Assembly: GCA_036346355.1 (NCBI GenBank)
Contig: CM070581.1
Location: 47,015,849 to 47,079,848 of the forward strand
Source of the DNA: Rhipidocladum racemiflorum
Taxonomy: Eukaryota > Streptophyta > Magnoliopsida > Poales > Poaceae
Direction: 5' to 3'
Length of the DNA stretch: 64,000 nt
How positions within the stretch are numbered: the first letter of the stretch is position 1; each line of letters opens with the position of its first letter. This document shows positions 21,530 through 34,945 of this stretch, piece after piece. A model generated the notes under the pieces. It did not search any database, had not been told where the DNA came from, and saw only the letters and a program-made list of their open reading frames with translations. A program made the translations under genes and the position numbers.

Positions 21530-23626
21530 TCTACATACTCTCCAAAAAAAAAAAGTACTAAATTATTACGAATGATCACTGGCAGATAGATATTTACACA
21601 CTCGTGGTTTCTACGTGTCAGTCAAACACAGGTCAGTAAAACTTTCGATAAAATAAGTTGTAAACGTAGTTTTCCTTCGAGCAGTGAAAGCAAATTAAGG
21701 AGCCATCTATAGACGATAATTGTGCATGATTAACCCCATTTTTGTGGGTAAAATTTTTAATAGAGACGGATATAAACCTTTTTCTTTTTCTACGAGTATT
21801 GAAGAGAAATTTTCTGCATATGTGAGGTCTATCCATGCTCATCGTGCCCATTTACCCACCATCCATACTGATAAGTGGGTTATAAAGAAAACCCTAAATA
21901 TCATATACCCTCATACCCCCAGTCCAATTGACCACCCGATAACCGTCACCACCATCCTGTCCCCGAGCCTTTTCGAGTCTCTCCCACACTCACTTCCTTA
22001 TCCATACCTCCATTCTACCATCGTGTCCATCCCCCACCTCAACGCCCCCTCCTGCCTACCAGTCAAACCGCTCTAATCTATTGCTCTCACTTCCTCCCTA
22101 ATCCATAGACCATCGTTTGCCGCCTCGCCTTCAATGCCTAATACCCCACCGATCGCCTCCCCCTCTGTGCCCCTTTAAGCCTCCTCCTAAGGCAACGCTT
22201 TTCCTCTCACTGTTCACCACTCCCCTTCTCCCACCAACTGCCACCTCTTCCTCTCACGGGCCTCCTACTTCTACTCTATCTGCCTCCCGCTAACCAACTC
22301 ATACTAGACCTTTAGTAGATGTGCCGCCGCCGCCGCCCCATGTTCCCCACCCACCATCCACCATCTTTTCTTCCCTGACCGCTCTCCACTATCCTATAGT
22401 GGATGCGCCACTGGCCCACTGCTACCCAAACAACATTGACACAATCCAACCGCCGCTGCTAGTCGATGGCGGATACTACTTCTTGGATCCATTTTCACAT
22501 ATCTTTGATTTCTTGCATTATTTGTTGTTTCTATGCAAATTAATGTAAAAAAGATTGGTGAACTCTTGATATTTATTTTAGATCTGTGTTTTATTTGCAA
22601 ACCTCGTTGTAAAACTTGAACTGAAATTGGATGCTGTTTTGTTGCACTTTTGGCTTTCTGGGCTGCTACTGTTTGATATATATGTTGTTGGATAAATGGA
22701 TATACTCGCTAACGTCAAATACCTGTGGACGACATATATAGATGATGTTAAATTAATATCCGTTACCGTTGGCATTTATAGAGTAAAAATAGTTTGCAAG
22801 TATGGATATAACAAGCACTATCTAGCGATTAAAGCCCGCTGCTTCCGATTGTCATCCGTGCTAGGCGAATTACGTGTTCCAAATTACAGTCCAATTACTA
22901 CGTCCAAAAGTGCTGCCAGCTGCCGAGAGCCCGATTAACCACCAACTTGTTGGCCAGTTTCCACGGCCGGCCGGCCGGCAGAACGTACATACTAAATTTG
23001 CATTGGTAAGGCTGCTGCGTTTCACGTCACTGATGACGTTGTTTTGCATTTGTACTTGCCTCTTGTTTAACTCGGTGATGATCTGGTCATATCAGTCAGG
23101 CCCGACGTGGGTTGCATCCGATCCTTTTCCAAACAAAATGTCCTGGTCTGGTTTTCTTGCCTGTCCTGTGTGACTCGTGCGTGAGACTATTAAGTAGATC
23201 TATATTGTTAAACTTGTTATAAAAAATATTAATTCTAAAATTTATAGTTTTATGACATACATTCTTATCAAATAGAAATTACAATTTCTAATCTTTTAAT
23301 AGTTTGTAAAAAATAATCGTAGCTACATAAAATTTACTCTAAAATTTTAGTCCACCCATCTATTTTCACAGCTTCGCAGCTTAGCGTTTAGGATAAAAAA
23401 ACCTTCAGTCTCGCTATTTAGAATTTTACCACTATCGCCTATCACCAGCACCCCCTTCGCACCAAACCATAAAGGATATTGTTGACAAGGATACCACCAA
23501 AACGAAGGGAACAAACCCAAACTCCTGCTCTGAAACAAAAAAGCAGAACCAACAAAAGTGTTATGATATGGCTAGAGTTCATATTCCTGTATGAAAGTAC
23601 TATTTATTGGTGGGCGAATCCGAATT
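21530..23626. other. Upstream region of the UGT gene; no gene seen
   Basis: About 2 kb without a supportable gene. 21880-22480 is very C/T-rich on the plus strand with many CCACC and CCTCC runs, like the leader of a broken gene or LTR. 23190-23345 is AT-rich. Open frames here are short and low-complexity. Confidence 0.5.
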
Positions 23627-25252
23627 TGTGAGATCCTCCATTTTATGCTACAGTGCAAACATAAATAAAAGATTCTAAAGTGCATACTGTACTAGTTCCA
23701 TAATCAGTAGCTAGCACGCACCAACACAATTTGGGAATACAGCCATACAAAAGTTAAATATTTTATTACAGCGGAAGTAATGATACAAAATGACTGTTAA
23801 GATCGATTAGATTACAGTAGAAAAGAGTCAGATGACTTGTAGTATGCCGCATAACTCGCATGCAACTGGCAAGGTAAACCTTAGGTAGAATCGTCGTTAT
23901 TAATCCCGTTTTCCTGCATCAAAGTAATTGTCGAGAATTCCTACCTAAAAACAACAATAATAGCAAGGATGAGTACATTGCGTACTCAGCAAGACTTGTA
24001 ATGTTTGCAAAACCTGAAATATATGCAAGCTGAATAGAAAATGGGTTTCTACGGTTGTGTTGCATAAAGCAGATATTTGAATTGTAGGTACTGAATAGTA
24101 AATGAAAGTGTAAATAAACTTAAAACTGTTTGCTGAATAATTAAATTAACAAGTGATTAAGTAAGAGAATACGACTCACTCACGCTCAGTCGTGAGTAAG
24201 AAGTGAATAATTACTCACAGCCCTTCATAAGTAAAACAACCAATTATACCAAATTCCTTTATGGTATCAAAATGAATTTAATCAAAGTTTGAATATCAAG
24301 TTCCTTTTTGTCAAAACTAAATCATCTAACTAGTGCCAGTTTTCCAAGTTATCTATAACTGTAGATACGACTAATCGATTAGTTTTACTCTGCAGAGTGG
24401 TACAACTTTACCCATAAGGAATGTTCTCCCTTTGTGGCAACATGTATTAGACACACTTCCTGTGGTGTGCCGCCAGAGAGTTCATACATAACCGTTACAT
24501 TATTAAATTCCAGATTTGCACTAGCCTAGTGACGTTTAACCCTGGCTATGATGGAAGCTAATAAATGGTGAAGCAATAGTAATCAGGAGCCCGCAGCTCA
24601 AATAGAATAATAACAGCCCCAGTCCATAGCCAGGCGTACACCGTTGCACAGGAATGCATTTACCCACAAATAATACATGTGGCAGCCCCGAGCAAGCTAA
24701 CACGAATGGATTTATAGCTTGTGCTTCTACTGCCTACTAATGTGCAAAGTCAGTTTCAAATAACTTAATAGGTTAAGGCCGTCCCACACCAGCCCTCATG
24801 GTTGTACGGTAAGACTTGAATCGTGCAACACTATATATGTTCGGTCCTTACATTGACATGGGCGATAACTTCACCCTAGCTACGTACACGTTAAAACATG
24901 TACAACCGGTTATTGCCAATAATCACCCACATCAAATCCATAGTTTTATTTCTAGTTTTACCAAACTACCAACATTCTTTATGGTTCCAAATGACCATTT
25001 ATAAATCCATAAAGAAGGGGTTAAGTGTAAAAATGTTACCCAAAGCTTTCTACAGCAGTGCTAAGCATGAGCAGTTTAATAATGAATATTCCCAGTTCAA
25101 CCAACCATGTCTAGGGTTACAAAGGTTCGCGTATTCAACATAATTGAGGTAATAATTACCAGAAAATGTAAATATGTGGTTTCATAGAACATAAAGCATG
25201 CATGTAGATTACTTGTTCACATTTTTAAGTAGTTATAAAACTGGGATCAAAG

Positions 25253-27576
25253 TGTGACACTATGGTTTGGTGTGACGTTATAGAAGGTGAAACTAGAGAA
25301 TAAAAACCTTTCGGCTTAGGGTTTTCTCGCGTTTTTGGGCCGGTTGAAGTGTTATGTCGCCACGGAGTGTCATAACTTTATTTTACGTGCTTGATATGGT
25401 TAAAAACAGTATGAAATGTGGAATTAAGGTTAAAACTATAGGTTATGAAGGTTAATAGCTTTTCCAGGCCGTTTTCGGGGTTTTGGGCCTTCCCGGGGGA
25501 GTTTTGGGCCTTGGTGGGCTTTGGTGGGATGGATTAGGTCTCCGTAACGGACTAGAATTGGGTGTGGGGGCTGGTAAAAGGGGTTTCCCTGCCCCTTTGG
25601 GGCGTCCACCCTGCTGCCTTTGCGCCCCTTGAGGCCTTGGTGCGCCCCCCTCACCTCCCCCCACTTGCCAAGCCCTAGCCGCCCCTTCCCTTTGAGCCTT
25701 GCGCCTCCCCCTTGCTCTCCTCCATTGCCCCACCTCTCCACCACCTCTCCTCCACCCCCTTGCTGCCCTAGGGTGGTCTCCACACCTCTGCACCTTGTGG
25801 ATCCATCCGTTGGAGCGAGGAGCGAGGAGCGAGGAGCGTGGAGCGAGGAGCGATCCGCGAGGAGATCTATTGGAGATTCGTTCGTTGGGCAAAGGTATGA
25901 TCATGGGGATCCTTGGAATTGATCTAGGTACTGTTCTTAGGGTGATTATCAAGTTTTTAGATCAATTGGTGGTGCTGGATTGGAGTTCTTTGGGTTAGAT
26001 CTAGATGTTGCCACGTTTCTGTTTTCGGGCAGATTGAGCAGTCGGGCTAGGGTTTGAGTTTTCGTCGATTTAGAATCCGAATCTGTCCGTACGGACTTAA
26101 AATAAGTTGTAGATAATTTAATTATCTTTCCGTGGACATAAAGCACGTTAAAATCCGATCAGCCGTTTGAAAGTTATGGCCGTTTTACCGAGCGTGTTAA
26201 AATCTGTGACGCGATTGGAACAGATCTCGGTAATCTGTAGATTAGATGACTTTTGAGTCCGAATCAGTCTTTCCATATACCTAGAGAAAGTTGGGAAATT
26301 TCCTAAGCTACGCGAGAGTGTACTCGTTTAATTCATTCGGAGTCCCAGAACTCAAGTTATGCCTTTTGCAAGGCTGCTGTCCCGACGGGACAGAACCTCT
26401 GTTTTAGGTTTTGCGAGTAGGGAGTAATGTCGGGTTAGATGGGGGTTTGCGTACTGTTTTGTGGTTATGATTGTGATTGTGTGATACCCCTGTGCAGGAG
26501 GTGTGACCCCGGGAGTGCCTTCTGCTTCCCTCCAATCCGTTGCACGTGGTCGAGGCAAGTGTGTTGTGATGGATAGCGAGTTGTAGGTTGCATGTTGAGA
26601 TTAGATGGAATTGTTTACATGATATATGTCCACTTGCCATGTGTTAATGATTGCTATGATATGATGAGCATGTTTAAGATGTTATGACGCCATGTGTTAA
26701 AATATGAGTTTTATATGATGTTGGCATGCTTGCATACATGACATGTTACATGGCCCGGGCGGTGAGAAAGTCATTAACTAATCCGGGAAGGTCGGTGAGA
26801 AAGTTATGACTAATCCGGAGAGCCAATAGAGTAAGTCCTACATCGTGATTCCATCTACCGTGGGTTGTGGAAGCGAGGAGTAGGCACCTCCATCTTCGGG
26901 ATGGAAGGGGGAGAGGGTGCACACCGACGGTGTGTACTCAACCATACCGGTATGAGTTTCCAAGGAGATATGAGCATTGCATTGCATTGCATACACAATG
27001 ATGATGATTTTGTTAAAGTGTTCATGATTGAGATGATATACATGATGTGAGATGTTATTTTCTATGATATTGTTATTGTTGTCCATTACAATATGCTTGC
27101 TGAGTTTCGAACTCACGCTTGTGTTTTATGTTGTTTTTAGGTACTTTGAGATCGGCATGCGGGAAAAAGGGGTTTAGCTACACTTCTACACGTAGCTCCA
27201 CCATCATAGTCTATGATTAATCACTTGGAGACATGATTTTAAGAGTTGTGCCATAAAGTTAATGTATGGTTTAATCTAGCATGCTTGTGATCCTTTATTT
27301 GCTTCGTTATAGTTTATGAAGTGGTTGAGCGTGGTATTATTGGCGTAGTTTGATGATACATCCATTTATGTTGATGTTTTAGATGTCGTGTGCTATGATA
27401 TATCTTGCCATGATATTGATATTGTGTTAATTCATGAAAAAACAAAGGAGATGCTGCCGAAATATCGGTTTTTAGCATATGTACCTTTGCTGGAATTTAT
27501 GTTTAAATGTGATTTTTAGTTGTTGTTTAGCTTATGTTTGGTAGCATTCGGGCATATTAAATGCCGGGGTGTTACA
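25253..27576 (+). mobile_element. Solo LTR-A, TSD CAAAG
   Basis: It begins TGTGACACTATGG and ends GGGGTGTTACA, with perfect duplications CAAAG at 25248-25252 and 27577-27581. No primer site or internal domain is present. The uninterrupted target sequence is preserved at about 40438-40462, so the insertion is directly proven. The leader part carries a short GCGAGGA-type minisatellite at about 25813-25860. Confidence 0.93.
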
Positions 27577-28073
27577 CAAAGATGATCAAGGGATTACTTG
27601 TTCGCGTATACAGCGCAGAGGAGCTCAGATGAGGGGTCTCGTCGCCAGCGAGGATGGACTAGAGGGCGACGGCTGGCGATAAAGCGAGTAGGAGTGGTTC
27701 GGCCGGGTCCCAAGGAGCAGCTCAGAGGAGCTTCAACGTTAGCCAGACGGGTTCCACAACACGGCCGAGCGACGGAAACGAAGAAGACGGTCGCCGGCGT
27801 GAGAAAGCGCCGGATTCGGGCGGCCGATGGGTGGATGAGAATCAGGGGGTCCAGGCGGCCCCGGTGGACGGTTCAGAAGCCTTCGACAGTGATGGCTGGG
27901 GCTCTCGGCGGCGCGGTTGGAGTGCGGCGGCGAGGGATGATGCGACGACGGAAAGGAGCCAGAGAGAGAGAGGAGCTTGACGGCTGGGGAAGCTCCAGTG
28001 GTGTGCAAGGAGGCGTAGGGGCACCTCAGAATTGGAAGGAGGTGGCCAGAGTGCCGAGGTGCCGTGCGGCCGG

Positions 28074-30293
28074 TGTAACACCCCAGCATCTAGTATGCTC
28101 GAATGTTACCAAACATAGACTAGTCAACATCTAAAAAACCAAAAAAAAAGATAAATTACAACAAAGGAGCAAATGCTAAAACCTGGAATTTCGGCAGCAT
28201 CTCCTTTGTTTTTCCATGATTCAGAGCAACAACAAAATACTACATGATATATCATAATGGAAATCATCCAAAGCAGCAATAACAGGTAATAATGCGGCAA
28301 TTTAAGTCTAGCATAATGAATTTAACCACTCCATGAACCAATTACGAAGTAAAGGATGTAATCAAGCACATGAACAACTCATAATCCTAGTTTCGTCACA
28401 CTAGACTCTTGATCACAACTCCGAAAGGTAAATATTGTCTAATTGTGTGGAAATTATGTGATGAAGTGCCGCTAAGCCCCTTTCCCGTATGGCGGTGTCA
28501 AAGTACCTAAGAAAAACAACATAAACACAAGCGTGAGTTCATCACTCAGCAAGTATATTGAAATAGAGTGAAAAGAACAATTCAACGCCAACGTCATTAC
28601 ATACCAAGCTTAACATCATAATTAAATCATAATCTCATCTACAACATCATAGCCATGACAGAGCACATTGTACACAACTCATTATCATCATGATGTATGC
28701 AATGCAATGCAATGCACATGTCTCCTGGAAGCATATACCGGTATTGGTGAGTGCACACCCATCGGCGTGCACCCTCTTCCCCCTTCCATCCCGTAGATGG
28801 AGGGTGCCTATTCCTCGCTTCCATTCACCACGGTGGATGGAATCACGAGGTAGGACTTACTCATTGGCTCTCCGGATTAGTCATAACTTTCTCACCGACC
28901 TTGCCGGACTAGTTATGACTTTCTCACCGACCGGGCCAGATCACATGCCATGTATGCGATTATGCCATAACATAAACAACCTGTACCAAACTGAACTAAA
29001 CATGGCATAGCATCATAATAATCCATTTTCATCGTAACATGGGCAAGCACTAACCATGGCAAGATATCACAATATGTAATCATGGCAAGATAGCACATCA
29101 TGTAAGCAATTTGCATCTAGTCACAATTAGCAACATACAATACGCTACCCATTACAATACACTTGCCTTAACCTCGGGCGACGGATTGGCGAGAGGATGA
29201 GGGCACTCCCGGGATCACAGCACATGCACAAACATACCACACACTCAAAACGTGCCCCCAAAATAGTATGCAAAAGCTCGTCTACCCCGACTTCACAAAC
29301 TGCTCCCAAAACCGAAAACAGAGAATCTGTCCCGCCCGGACAGCAGACTTCAAATTATCATAACTTGAGCTCTAGGTCTCCAAATCGATTAAACGAGTAC
29401 ATCTTAGGAAATTACCTAACTTTTTCTAAGTATTGGAAAAGCTGATTCGGACTCTAAAATTGTCTAATCTACAAAACACTACGTTCTATTCCAATTACGT
29501 CACAGTTTTGAACATGTTCAGTAAAACGACCATAGGTTTCAAACGGCTGGGCGTAATTGGACGTTATTGGTGTCTAATTAAAGGTATTGAAGTTACCTAC
29601 AACTTCCTCAACAGGAGGCCGATCAAATTCCGACTCTAAAATCGCGAAAACTCAAACCCTAGGTCGAGTGCACATTCTGCCCGAAACAGAGAGCATGGCA
29701 AACTCTAGATTTCATCAAATCTACCCAATCACAGCACCACCTCTCGATCTAAAAACATCAAATCAGCACCTAGACCATCCCCAAGTATTACCCATACCAT
29801 ACCTCTGCCCGACGAACGACGAACGCCGAATCCTCTCCTCCCGGGTTCCCCGATCGTCTTCCTCGCGCTGGAACCGCCGGATCTCCTCGTCGCGGGGCTT
29901 CCCGATGGAGAGATCAGCGGTATGGCAAGGTGGGGAGCTCCTCTAGGGCATCAAGGCGGTGGAGAGGGGAGGGGTGGTGGCGCAAGGAGGAAGGAGATGG
30001 GGGCGCCATGGGGGAAGGGGGAGGGGAGAGCGAGGTGGCGGCTAGGATGGGGGAGGTGTGGGGCGCATGGGGCATGGGGAGGGGGCGCATGGGGAAACCC
30101 TAAGGGGAGGGTGGCAGGATTTCCCCTCTCATGAGCCAAAACCTCCCCCACCAATGGCCCACTTCATGCCCCTAAGGCCCAAATCGGCCCGGAAAGACCC
30201 AAACTCCCGAAAACGCGATTAAACCTCATACTGTATAGTTTTAATCTCCAATTTCATATTTTTTATAATGTCACGACAATCCGTAGTGTCACA
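28074..30293 (-). mobile_element. Solo LTR-A, TSD GCCGG
   Basis: In plus coordinates it opens TGTAACACCCCAGCAT and closes AGTGTCACA, so it is a family-A LTR in minus orientation. The duplications GCCGG are at 28069-28073 and 30294-30298. The GC-rich open frames near 29900-30130 are its leader region, not a host gene. Confidence 0.92.
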
Positions 30294-31464
30294 GCCGGAT
30301 TTGGGGAAGAAGCACCCATAGTGAGGAGTGATGCAGTGGTGTGGGGCAAAAACAATTGGGGAATTTGGTTTACATTGGTATAGAACCGATCCAGAAGGGA
30401 GGGATTCTGAGCTTGTAGCTTGTAGCGTGTAGGAGATTTGGGTTCAGGATTGGCTCTCGCCGAATGATGGAGAATGGCTGTGGATTAGTGCTTCAATGGA
30501 TAGAGAAGCCTCTCGGTGATTTTCGGGCCTTCCAGAGCCTTTGGTCGTGGCAGCCCTTGGCTTCATACTCGTACGGTGGTCAGCAATAGCTTCTAAGAAC
30601 CGGCCAGCTTTGGTAGCAGGGGTTAGGTCGGGACAGCAGTGGCGCGTTCTTCTTTTCCTGATGATCAATACAGAAAGAAGAAAGGGGATAAAGCAGAGAA
30701 GGAGGGCGAGGGAGAATGATTGGAGCGAATGAGTCGAACGACGAAGTTGCTCGGTTAATCTTGGACCCCTTTGTCCACAGAGAGGTGTTCGAAATGAGCT
30801 GGAGAGGACAGATCACCTTGGGTGGCACTACAGTCTGTGTCATTTCCAGGCTTTGATAAAAGCAGCGCTGCGCGTTTGCCTCCCTCTCCGGCGACGGAGT
30901 ACGGAGAAGAGGGGACAGAGCGCAAGAGAAAAAGGAGAGAAGGGTTGGGAACAAGATGACTAGTGGATTTTAGGTCCACTTGACAGGGAAATAGAGTAGG
31001 GTAAGAGAGGGAAGGGATTGGCCAATGGAACTAAAAACAAGAAAAATAAGTTTTTACATATTAAATCTAAGGTAATGCACTGAAATGCCCAAACAACTTG
31101 ACAATTTTCTAACTTCTATCATTTGTTTAATCAAGTTCTCAAAGACATAAAATTCACCAGAATGCACAAAACTTTATAAAATGCAATAATAATCCACAAT
31201 ATTAATTCAATAATGCACTTTGCCTTTTTATTAATTTTTTGGGATGTTACAGACTACCCCCCTTAATAGGAATCTCGTCCCCAAGATTCGCAGGGTTAAA
31301 AGGTGAGTGAGAGTTAGATATTAAAGTGATTTGTGTGACTGTTCTAGAAGGATAGATCACCAAATTGGTAAATATAAATTTAGGTCTTACGAATGTTTAT
31401 GAAATTCAATTATTGGTGCAAGATTGATTTGAAATAAATCAAATGAGACAGAATGATTTAAATT

Positions 31465-32842
31465 TTAAGCTAAATTTCTAGTAGAAATCGTGTTTAGAAG
31501 GGATGTACCTAGCATCTTGTTAGGTATGCATTGAATGACATCTTGGGTTAAAGCAGAAACAGATCTAGGGGCTTCATTTGCTTCTTTTGTGATCACATGA
31601 TGAAGTCGACCGCGATTTGCACCCTCTGCTTGGGGAGGTGTTGACATGTTGGTCTGCTGTCCTTCAGGTCCTTGGCCTAGCTGAGCTGTACCCCTCTAAG
31701 GACATTTGTTGGCATAATGTCCACACTCCTTGCATTTAAAGCAAGTGACATTTGGAGCTTGGGTCTGAGCTCCAGCAGGGCGAGCAGGTGAGGGCTGAGG
31801 TCGAGGATAGAGTTGCGTGGAATTTTTCTTGGAACAAACGTCTGAGTCCAAATGCTGCTTCATTCTTTGATTCTTTGGGAAGATAGCTTCAGATTCTGTT
31901 TTTCTTATTTTCGGGGTTATTATTTTGACTGAAGTGATTTCTGGCAAGTCTAAGGTATCAGGAGAAGTTTGATTTCTTTAGGGCCATTGCCTAGCAATAT
32001 GATCCTTCTCGTGACAAACGTAGCACTTATGTGCCTCTCGTGGCACTTTGTTGGGTACAAAAGGGTGTTTCAAGCTGTTATCTTTCTCGGTTTTAACTTA
32101 TCGCTTAAGACAATTTCTTGCCCAATGACCTTCTTTATCACATAGGAAACAGGCTGTTGGCGATGGCCAATTACTGCTTCCCTGAAGATGATTATTAGGA
32201 TAGAAATGCTGATTTTCCAATTTCTCCACTGCCATTTCTTGTATAACTTTTTTTACGGGTAAATTTTTGAGCAATTAAGGCTCGAAGGTAATCTTGCCGA
32301 ACATGAATTGCAGCGGTGATTATTGGATCGAGGGGGCATTGAGATGGGCAATGATCTCGATCTTCGCAAAGATAACAAGTGACGTTGCTCATGGGACATC
32401 TTTTCGGAGAATGATTTCCTTCACAACTGAAGCAATTGATTGGATGCTCATCAGCAGTATGTCCTATTTCTCCATAGCGAATACATGCGCGATCTTCAAT
32501 TTGATTTGGTTGACAACATTTCAAGGAGCAATCTTTGGACTTCGAATAATATGAAAGGGTGGCCTTCTGATTTGAATAACTTCTTCTTTTGGCGAATACC
32601 ACGTCCACATTGGCAGTATTCTGCCCCATCGACTGGAGAGGAAAGGTGGAATTGTGATAATTTTGTTCCATCATAGTAAATGTTTGAGTTTTGGTTTGGG
32701 GTATTGGCAAAAAATTTTCTAGGCTGATTTCTTGTGGTTTAAGGAGAGATTGAGAGTTTTGCAGAGCCTCTACTTTAATCATTTTGCTGCGGGATCTTGT
32801 CACAGGCATTCTGCAATAATGATAATAAGATTGTTTAGACAA
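31465..32842 (-). pseudogene. Gag-like frame with six CCHC zinc knuckles, decayed
   Basis: The first part (32195-32842) is open and probably starts at 32809 (MPVTRSRSK) after a splice-like CAG. It holds three knuckles: CIRYGEIGHTADEH (second Cys lost), CFSCEGNHSPKRC and CYLCEDRDHCPSQC. After a frame change near 32180 the reading continues with CFLCDKEGHWARNC, a stop, CYVCHEKDHIARQW (last Cys lost), a stop, a Pro-rich stretch, CFKCKECGHYANKC, a stop, and the pre-protease block ending at 31465. Gag nucleocapsids usually carry one or two such knuckles that bind RNA. Several broken knuckles and stops mean it is no longer functional. Confidence 0.7.
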
Positions 32843-33364
32843 GATTTGTTGGGTTACAAAGCAACATTCCGTTCGATAAAAATTTTATTATTTAAAGTTC
32901 CAACAATTAAAAGGAATGAGATGATTATACGGAAGGATTTAATTAGGATCTATTTTTTTATTGAAAGTTCAAGTTTTATCATTATCATCATGGTTGATGA
33001 TTGTCTCATCGCGAATTTTCAACCACAAGGTTTAGTATCCGCGAGAGCAATCTAGATTAGCACACATAACCTTACAATCAAGAGTAATAACAGAAGAGAG
33101 AAGATAATTATATACAATAAAACTTTTATTCAAACCATATAATATGTACAGCCAAAAGTAGAAACATATTGTAATATGACACTACATATAACATCACATA
33201 CTACTAACTACTCCAGTAACTCTACTCTAAACCTGGCATTGCTGCGCCCTCATCGATAGTAGGCTTACAGGGACAGTGGAGGTGGAGTCGGTCACCATGG
33301 CAGGGAAAGTAACATGACGCCGGTATACCTATCTCACATGAGGACAAGGTACACTAGTGGGTCC

Positions 33365-34036
33365 CTACTCAACCCTAACTCCCGAGAGGCGAGGACGACT
33401 ACCTCCCACTGACATCCTAGCCTGCCTCGAACGTCTGGTAGCTCTGGCAGCCCTAGGAGTAGGAGTGTCTGGTATCTCCTGCATTGGTAGAAGAAAAGTG
33501 CCATCTCCTAAAACTGACTGTGAAATTAGACCCATAGCGACAAAGGGAGCTATGGTACCCTCTACGAAAGCCTCTCGACGACGAGCCTCAAAAAGCTCTA
33601 TCATTGCCTGCCGATGGTACTGATCAGCGGCTCTAAGGAGTCCCACTATGGCTCGTTGTCTCTTACCATGAACGGTGCTGAGGTCGGCGTAGCTGAGATC
33701 TCCTGTGGGAAGCATGGCAGGTATCTCTTGGTAGACTGTAACCAGCTCTGGAAGTGCATGTCGTAATCGAACGATAGCCACATAAGCAGCCTCGTTCATT
33801 GCGGCATAAACCGTAGCTCCTAGTCCTTCGAAAGTGTATCCAGTCTCTCCGTACGCAATCCTGGCAGGTATCTCTACTCTAGCGACAAACTCCACTAACA
33901 CTGGGTTGACCATCGCCTAAAAGACGATGTAACAGGGAGTCTCAAATCTCGCGAACTCCAGTAGCTGTGCTAGTACTCCCATCATGCCGGAGAATTCCCG
34001 GTCAGTGGTGACGTAGCAAGGCGTGTATCCTTCCAT
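33365..34036 (-). pseudogene. Accessory ORF upstream of gag in the LTR-B element, one stop
   Basis: From ATG at 34036, right after a GTGCAG acceptor-like sequence, the frame runs 223 codons to 33365 with a single TAG at 33914-33916. I do not recognise a catalytic domain. The first third (MEGYTPCYV..., ARFETPCYIVF) and the middle (ATVYAAMNEAAYVAIVRLRH) resemble in layout the ORF at 53553-54263 of the LTR-C element. Both sit between the primer site and gag. The C-terminus is Arg-rich. Function unknown; plant gypsy elements are known to carry extra ORFs of this kind. Confidence 0.6.
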
Positions 34037-34931
34037 CTGCACATTTAATAAGGAATTAGTATTCCAGATCAAATGTAAGATGCAACGATAACACTTATAA
34101 GAAAAGAATAAATGACATAGCAAATAAGGATTAATAACCAATATAGCTCCATATTCCTAAAAATAAAATTGTCTATAGAAGGGAAGAGACAGTTATATAG
34201 AAATAACTAAATTTTTAAGATTATCCTTTCTTTAGTACAAGATGTCATTCTATTTAAACTTCTTATTAATTTAAAGGTTGCGACATCGTGAAGATTTATT
34301 TGCAAACGTTCACGAGTGCATCCCGGGAAGCAATACAAAAGTCAACGACAAAAGTCCAACAATAAAGAACGCATATTTATCAATAATATATAGAAGTTGT
34401 TGGGTTCTTTCTTAACTTAGTCCTACGTAATCGTATTATGAGAGTTTCGCCGTATTGCCCAAGCTACTAATAGCATAGACAATTCTACCTCTTAATGTAA
34501 GTTGCCTTGTGACGAGTTTCTTCGAACTCTTACACAAATTGTTGGGATTGACAATTCAAAACTTCCATGAAATCGGAGAAGTTGATGTAGTGTTTCCTGC
34601 ATCTTCCTAAGATTGTTGATGTGGATGTTGTTGTCTCGGTTGGTTAGATTTCCTGAATTATTGTTATTAAAAGATTTATTTGTATCACTTATTGAGAACC
34701 AAGATAAGAGAAAATATCCTTATAGAAAGAGTAAGATTATAGAAGCGAGGGAAGGAGATCCAAATAGAAAAGAAAAGAGTGTACATATAAGTAAGGAAAA
34801 TCCTATGAATGGGAAAAGAATAGTATATGACTATTGCTATTATTTTATTTTTATTTTAGAAGATACTACTATGAATTTTCTCGATTCTATGCTAACGACA
34901 GCTCTATCTAGGGTTTATCCTATAGTCAGTA

Positions 34932-34945
34932 CAGCTCTGATACCA
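34932..34945 (-). other. Primer-binding site of the LTR-B element
   Basis: The minus strand reads TGGTATCAGAGCTG three bases after the LTR end TCTCACA. This is the standard plant site complementary to the 3' end of initiator tRNA-Met. It fixes 34949 as the end of the 5' LTR and the orientation as minus. Confidence 0.9.

Larger units (their letters stand above)
23627..31251 (-). mobile_element. LTR-B, 3' LTR of the minus-strand retroelement, split by two solo LTRs
   Basis: Read on the minus strand the LTR starts TGTAACATCCC at 31251 and ends TCTCACA at 23627. A purine-rich tract (AAGGGGGGTAG) lies just upstream of its start, at about 31255-31270. With the two LTR-A insertions and one duplication each removed, it is about 3.07 kb long. 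The plus-strand GC-rich part at 27600-28073 matches 43450-43715 in the other LTR. The five bases left of 23627 are GAATT; I could not find the matching right-hand copy. Confidence 0.75.

Noticed and set aside
25436..25998. GC-rich open frames on both strands
   Set aside because: The same stretch recurs in every LTR-A copy (29900, 47400, 54600, 61150) with different frames open; it is the LTR leader.
27598..28134. A 178-codon Arg/Gly-rich open frame that looks like a host gene
   Set aside because: It lies in LTR-B leader sequence, is repeated at 43450-43715 with different stops, and crosses the boundary of the solo LTR-A at 28074.
33357..33623. Plus-strand open frame over the accessory ORF
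   Set aside because: It is the antisense shadow of the longer minus-strand frame, which has the expected position between primer site and gag.
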